Source of the DNA: Pseudomonadota bacterium
GTDB lineage: Bacteria; Pseudomonadota; Alphaproteobacteria; Rhizobiales; Devosiaceae
NCBI GenBank assembly: GCA_023433775.1
Contig: JAEYTY010000164.1
Coordinates: forward strand, 1 to 8,782
Direction: 5' to 3'
Length of the DNA: 8,782 bases
In this document: positions 5,172 to 8,782 of the stretch, piece by piece
Layout: each line of letters opens with the position of its first letter
How positions within the stretch are numbered: the first letter of the stretch is position 1
Program-made: the position numbers and the translations under genes
The notes under the pieces: model-generated
Database searches by the model: none
The model's input: the letters and a program-made list of their open reading frames with translations, nothing else
What the model was told of the DNA's origin: nothing

Positions 5172-6953
5172 ATGACCAAGACCAAAGGTGGCGACCTGAT
5201 CGCCGATCATCTGATCCGCAGCAAAATGCCTTATGTGTTCGGCATTTGCGGCCATGGCAATGTGGGTATGCTTGACGCGCTCTATGACCGGCGCGACAAG
5301 ATCAAGCTCGTGTCGCCTCGCCATGAGCAGACAGCGGGCCATATGGCCGATGCCTATTTCCGCATTGCCCATCAACCGGTGGCGACGCTCACGTCCTGCG
5401 GGCCCGGCTCAGCCAACATCCCCATGTCGCTTGCCTGCGCGCAGGCCGACAGTTCAGCATTCCTTGCCATTACGGCCAATGTACCCACTTCACAGTTCAA
5501 TCGCGGGCCGTTTCAGGAAACCTATATGCATGGGCAGGCGAGTTTCCCCGACGCCATTAAACCCTTCGTCAAGCGCTCCTTCCAGCCCACACGGGTAGAA
5601 ATGCTGCCGCTAGCCTTGCGGCAGGCGACCAATCTCCTGACTTCCGGACGTCCCGGTCCCGTCAATCTCGATGTGCCGTACAATCTCTTTCAGGAAGAGG
5701 CCGACGTCTCCCTCGAAGTGATGGAGACCATGGGCGTTGACAATCGCCCTGGGGCATCTGCCGAGGCCATCTCCATCGTGGTCGACATGCTGCTGGCCGC
5801 ACGCTCGCCGCTGATTTTTGTCGGTCATGGCGTGACCCTTTCCGAGGCGGGCAAGGAACTCACCGAGCTCCAGCACATCCTGCAGATTCCGCAGGTGGCG
5901 TCGCCCAACGGCATGGGCACGCTGGACATGACTGACAAGCTTTCGCTCGGTTTTATCGGGCGCAATGGCACCTTCATGGCCAATCAGGCCGGTCGCCATG
6001 CAGATGTGCTGCTGACCATCGGTGCACGGTTCGATGATCGCTCGGCGTCGTCGTGGAAGCAGGGCTATTCGTGGAATATCCCGCCCACCAAGTTGATCCA
6101 TGTCGATATCGACCCCAGTGAGATCGGTCGCAATTATGAGCCATTGCTGGGCATTCAGGCCGATGCGCGCACGTTCATTCAGCAATTGCTGGCGGAAATC
6201 GAGAAACGTGGCATTGCTCGCCACGAGGGCACCAGGCCCTGGCTTGAACAGATCGCCCGCTGGCGCGCCGAATGGCTCGGGTTTATCACACCCAATTTCG
6301 AGATCGACACCAATCCAATGCGTCCCGAGCGCGTGGTGGCCGACATCCGGCAGGTGGCGCCAGACGATACGATCCTCGTGCCGGATTCCGGTTCGCACCA
6401 CAATTGGTTCATGCAGTTCTGGGAATGCCGCCGTCCGCAATCCATGCTCAACACCTGGGGTTATTCGGCCATGGGGTTCGGCGTCTCGGGTGTTCTCGGC
6501 GCCAAGCTGGCTGCGCCTGACCGGCCCTGCATCGCCGTCGTCGGCGATGGCGGTTTCACCATGACGCCACATGTGCTCTGCACAGCCATGGAATATGACA
6601 TTCCGGCCATTTGGGTGGTGTGGAACAATTATGCCTGGGGCGCGATCCGCGACCTGCAGCAGGGTGTGTTCGGTGGCCGGGAAATTGGCACAAGCTTCAC
6701 CCATGGCACCAATGCAGAGCCCTATAATCCAGACTTTGCAGCGCTGGCCCGCGCCCATGGCGTCGATGGGGTCAAGGTCAGCCGCTCGAGCGATTTCCGC
6801 GATGCGCTGAAGGTAGCGCTGGATTCAGGTCGGCCTTATCTTATCGACCTCGAAGTCGATCCGGGCGTCAAGCCACCGACTACCGGCTCTTGGCAATTGC
6901 CACCAATGCCGGCCCCCGAACCGGCCTTTGGCGCCCCTTGGCGCCCGGCTTGA
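5172..6953 (+). CDS. Thiamine-diphosphate-dependent enzyme, acetolactate synthase superfamily
   Basis: A 593-residue ThDP enzyme with the three-domain plan of the acetolactate synthase/pyruvate decarboxylase superfamily. The N-terminal pyrimidine-binding domain (about 3-170) carries the cofactor-activating Glu52 in RHEQTAGHMADAY and the SCGPGSAN turn (75-82). The central domain (about 195-345) has the ALS-like GARFDDR (284-290) and HVDIDPSEIG (310-319). The C-terminal domain has the ThDP/Mg motif GDGG (458-461) ending at Asn485-Asn486. It probably cleaves or ligates a 2-oxo acid. Glu52 argues against glyoxylate carboligase, whose equivalent residue is valine. No regulatory small subunit is adjacent, so biosynthetic ALS is unlikely. 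The frame stays open upstream to 5079, but that would run 56 bases into tctA. The ATG at 5172 matches the family N-terminus, with GGGAG (5157-5161) upstream at rather long spacing. Substrate unknown. Confidence 0.88.
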   Translation: MTKTKGGDLIADHLIRSKMPYVFGICGHGNVGMLDALYDRRDKIKLVSPRHEQTAGHMADAYFRIAHQPVATLTSCGPGSANIPMSLACAQADSSAFLAITANVPTSQFNRGPFQETYMHGQASFPDAIKPFVKRSFQPTRVEMLPLALRQATNLLTSGRPGPVNLDVPYNLFQEEADVSLEVMETMGVDNRPGASAEAISIVVDMLLAARSPLIFVGHGVTLSEAGKELTELQHILQIPQVASPNGMGTLDMTDKLSLGFIGRNGTFMANQAGRHADVLLTIGARFDDRSASSWKQGYSWNIPPTKLIHVDIDPSEIGRNYEPLLGIQADARTFIQQLLAEIEKRGIARHEGTRPWLEQIARWRAEWLGFITPNFEIDTNPMRPERVVADIRQVAPDDTILVPDSGSHHNWFMQFWECRRPQSMLNTWGYSAMGFGVSGVLGAKLAAPDRPCIAVVGDGGFTMTPHVLCTAMEYDIPAIWVVWNNYAWGAIRDLQQGVFGGREIGTSFTHGTNAEPYNPDFAALARAHGVDGVKVSRSSDFRDALKVALDSGRPYLIDLEVDPGVKPPTTGSWQLPPMPAPEPAFGAPWRPA

Positions 6954-6966
6954 GGAGGAGGAGGAT

Positions 6967-8391
6967 ATGAAACCTGTCACCCTGAGCCACATGATCGGCG
7001 GCAAGGATATGCCTGGCCGCGATCACTTCGAAAGCCGCGACCCGTATCGTGGCGACCTGGTTTCGACCGCGCCAACCGCCTCAGCCCAAGAGGTCGCGAT
7101 GGCGGTGAAGGCGGCCCGTGCCGCTGCGCCGGACGTCGCTGCCATGCCGGCTTATGAGCGGGCTGCCATTCTGCGTCGTGCGTCAGAACTGGTTGTCGAG
7201 CGCGCTGGCGAAATCGGCGAGATCATGTCGCGCGAAACCGGCAAGGCGTTGGTCGATGCCGAGGGCGAAGTGAAGCGCTCGATGGATACGCTCAGCCTTT
7301 CCGCTGAAGAGGCGATCCGCATCGAAGGCAGCCATGTGCCGCTCGATGGCAGCGCCATGGGCCATGGCAAGATGGCTTTCATGATGCGTTTCCCCGTCGG
7401 CGTTGTCGGAGCGATTACTCCGTTCAATGCGCCGTTCAACCTTGCCTGCCACAAGCTCGGTCCGGCGCTTGCCGCTGGCAATGCCGTTATCATCAAGCCG
7501 CCTCAACAATGTCCGCTGGTGGTGCACCGGCTGGTGGAACTGCTCTATGACGCAGGCGTGCCGCGCCATTTCATCCAGGTCGTTCATGGCGGAGCGGCAA
7601 CGGGACAGGCACTGGTGACCGATCCGGGCGTCGATATGTTGACGTTTACCGGCTCCTCCCGCGTCGGCGCAGAAATCCGTGCGCGCGCCGGGCTGCGTCC
7701 GGTGACGCTGGAGCTGGGTGGTACCGGGCCAACCATTGTGTGCGACGATGCCGATCTCGACACCATCGCTCCGATCATGGCGCGCAATGCGGTGCGGCTG
7801 GCCGGGCAAAGCTGCATCTCGGTGCAGAATATCTATGTACCGCGCGCGCTGGCCAAAACGCTGGGCGACAAGGTGGCGGCGCAGATGAAAATGCTCCGCC
7901 TTGGCGATCCGCTGGCCGATGGCACAGACGTCGGTACCTTGATTGACGAGGCCGCGGCCAAACGTGTCGAAAGCTGGGTCGAGGAAGCGGTGGCGCAAGG
8001 TGCTGTGGTTCTGGCTGGGGGCAAGCGTCATGGCGCGGCGTTCGAGCCCACCCTCCTGACCAATGCCACCAAAGATATGAAGGTCGTGTGCGACGAGGTG
8101 TTCGGGCCGGTGGCCAGCATCATTGCCTATGACAGCCTCGATGAGCCGGTAAACGACATCTCAAATAGCCGCTATGGCCTGCAATGTGGTGTCTACACCG
8201 ACAGCACCAAGCTGGCCCTGTCGCTGGCGAGACGGTTGCGCACCGGTGGCGTCATCATCAACGGCACCTCGACATGGCGCACCGATCAACTGGCCTATGG
8301 TGGGGTCAAGGATAGCGGCATTGGACGTGAAGGTCCGCGCTATGCAATCCGCGACATGACCGAAGAGCGCCTGATCCTGTTTAATCTCTGA
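6967..8391 (+). CDS. NAD(P)-dependent aldehyde dehydrogenase
   Basis: A 474-residue soluble ALDH-superfamily enzyme that oxidises an aldehyde to its acid. All key residues are present: Asn154 (TPFNAPFN), Lys177 (IIKPP, cofactor), FTGSSRVG (227-234), the general base Glu249 (LELGG), the nucleophile Cys283 (AGQSCISVQ), and Glu377 (EVFGP). The end, YGGVKDSGIGREG (444-456), is typical of the succinate-semialdehyde/lactaldehyde-type branch, but the substrate is not determined. The ATG at 6967 follows a very strong GGAGGAGGAGG ribosome site directly after the stop of the ThDP gene (13-base gap). In-frame sequence continues to 6928, but that start lies inside the upstream gene and gives a run of glutamates encoded by the ribosome site itself, so it is rejected. 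In context it would consume the aldehyde made by the upstream enzyme (inference). Confidence 0.95.
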   Translation: MKPVTLSHMIGGKDMPGRDHFESRDPYRGDLVSTAPTASAQEVAMAVKAARAAAPDVAAMPAYERAAILRRASELVVERAGEIGEIMSRETGKALVDAEGEVKRSMDTLSLSAEEAIRIEGSHVPLDGSAMGHGKMAFMMRFPVGVVGAITPFNAPFNLACHKLGPALAAGNAVIIKPPQQCPLVVHRLVELLYDAGVPRHFIQVVHGGAATGQALVTDPGVDMLTFTGSSRVGAEIRARAGLRPVTLELGGTGPTIVCDDADLDTIAPIMARNAVRLAGQSCISVQNIYVPRALAKTLGDKVAAQMKMLRLGDPLADGTDVGTLIDEAAAKRVESWVEEAVAQGAVVLAGGKRHGAAFEPTLLTNATKDMKVVCDEVFGPVASIIAYDSLDEPVNDISNSRYGLQCGVYTDSTKLALSLARRLRTGGVIINGTSTWRTDQLAYGGVKDSGIGREGPRYAIRDMTEERLILFNL

Positions 8392-8404
8392 GGGGGGCCG
8401 ACCA

Positions 8405-8782
8405 ATGGACCCAATTCTCGTTACCGGCGCGGGGGGCTTTCTCGGCCGCGCCATTACATCGGCACTGCTGGAGCGGGGCGAACATGTCATCGCCTTCGAA
8501 GCGGGCGATTGCCAGCCACTGGCCGTGATGGCGGCCAACTGGCCATCGCTCGAAATTGTCCGGGGCGATATTTGCGATGTGAACACGGTGGAGGTGATGT
8601 TTGCTACCTATCGCCCACGCGCTGTCATTCATTGTGCCGCAGTGGTCGGCGTTACCGCTTCGCTTGAGGCGCCGCAAAAACTGTTCCGGGTCAATATGGA
8701 AGGCTCTGCCAATCTCTTCGAGGCCATGGTCCACCATGGCAGCAAGCGCATGGTCCATATCAGTTCGGAGGAAATCTACGGC
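8405..8782 (+). CDS. Extended-SDR protein, NAD-dependent epimerase/dehydratase type (partial, runs off the window)
   Basis: The first 126 codons are present and open to the window edge. The start MDPILVTGAGGFLGRAI shows the GxxGxxG dinucleotide motif (TGAGGFLG, 7-14) at the very N-terminus, typical of extended SDRs. GDICD (54-58) matches the adenine-contacting Asp region, HCAA (76-79) is the family's H-x-A-A type segment, and VNMEGSANLFEAM (94-106) and HISSEEIYG (118-126) follow, the last containing the catalytic Ser region. The Tyr-x-x-x-Lys pair would lie beyond the window. Family members act on nucleotide sugars, lactones or hydroxy acids. GAGGGGGG at 8390-8397 precedes the ATG, and only 13 bases separate it from the aldehyde dehydrogenase, so it belongs to the same operon. 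The specific activity cannot be assigned. Confidence 0.85.
   Translation, partial: MDPILVTGAGGFLGRAITSALLERGEHVIAFEAGDCQPLAVMAANWPSLEIVRGDICDVNTVEVMFATYRPRAVIHCAAVVGVTASLEAPQKLFRVNMEGSANLFEAMVHHGSKRMVHISSEEIYG

Noticed and set aside
5610..6758. Minus-strand open frame of 382 codons opposite the ThDP gene
   Set aside because: Antisense shadow. Its composition is rich in His, Arg and Gly without a domain, and the plus strand encodes a full ThDP enzyme.
7183..8031. Minus-strand open frame of 282 codons opposite the aldehyde dehydrogenase
   Set aside because: Antisense shadow of a gene with all catalytic residues on the plus strand.

Overview
The window looks like a chromosomal or megaplasmid catabolic island from an alphaproteobacterium, probably of the Rhizobiales type. 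That reading rests on high GC in the genes, tight operons, strong GGAGG ribosome sites and a tripartite tricarboxylate transporter (TTT, Tct) set beside an IclR regulator. Nothing in the sequence fixes the genus.

Layout. Positions 1 to about 140 look like the outer, non-coding end of an insertion sequence whose body would lie to the left of the window; this is tentative. A minus-strand pair follows: an IclR-family regulator (963-1799, GTG start) and a short-chain dehydrogenase/reductase (188-976), overlapping by 14 bases and so probably translationally coupled. An AT-rich divergent control region (about 1800-2072) separates them from a long plus-strand operon. That operon holds a tctC-like periplasmic binding protein (2073-3056), tctB (3139-3624), tctA (3626-5134), a thiamine-diphosphate (ThDP) enzyme of the acetolactate synthase superfamily (5172-6953), an NAD(P)-dependent aldehyde dehydrogenase (6967-8391), and the first 126 codons of an extended-SDR (NAD-dependent epimerase/dehydratase type) protein that leaves the window at 8782. 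Gaps between these genes are 82, 1, 37, 13 and 13 bases, and no convincing terminator lies between them.

How the genes could work together (inference). TctC captures a carboxylate in the periplasm and TctAB carries it across the inner membrane. An SDR-type enzyme oxidises or reduces it, the ThDP enzyme cleaves or decarboxylates a 2-oxo acid (or ligates the product), and the aldehyde dehydrogenase oxidises the resulting aldehyde to an acid. IclR senses the substrate or an intermediate. I cannot name the substrate.

Main points of interest. (1) The SDR has a normal cofactor-binding motif, but all four positions of the classical Asn-Ser-Tyr-Lys catalytic tetrad appear to be replaced. (2) The control region has two pairs of a TGAGAATT-like motif. 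Each pair is spaced exactly 20 bp; one sits in the predicted iclR promoter and the other just upstream of the predicted tct promoter. A perfect 9-bp inverted repeat links the two sets. (3) The transporter, ThDP enzyme and aldehyde dehydrogenase form an unassigned catabolic module. (4) A UUCG-capped hairpin lies between tctC and tctB. No RNA genes, CRISPR arrays or defence genes were seen.
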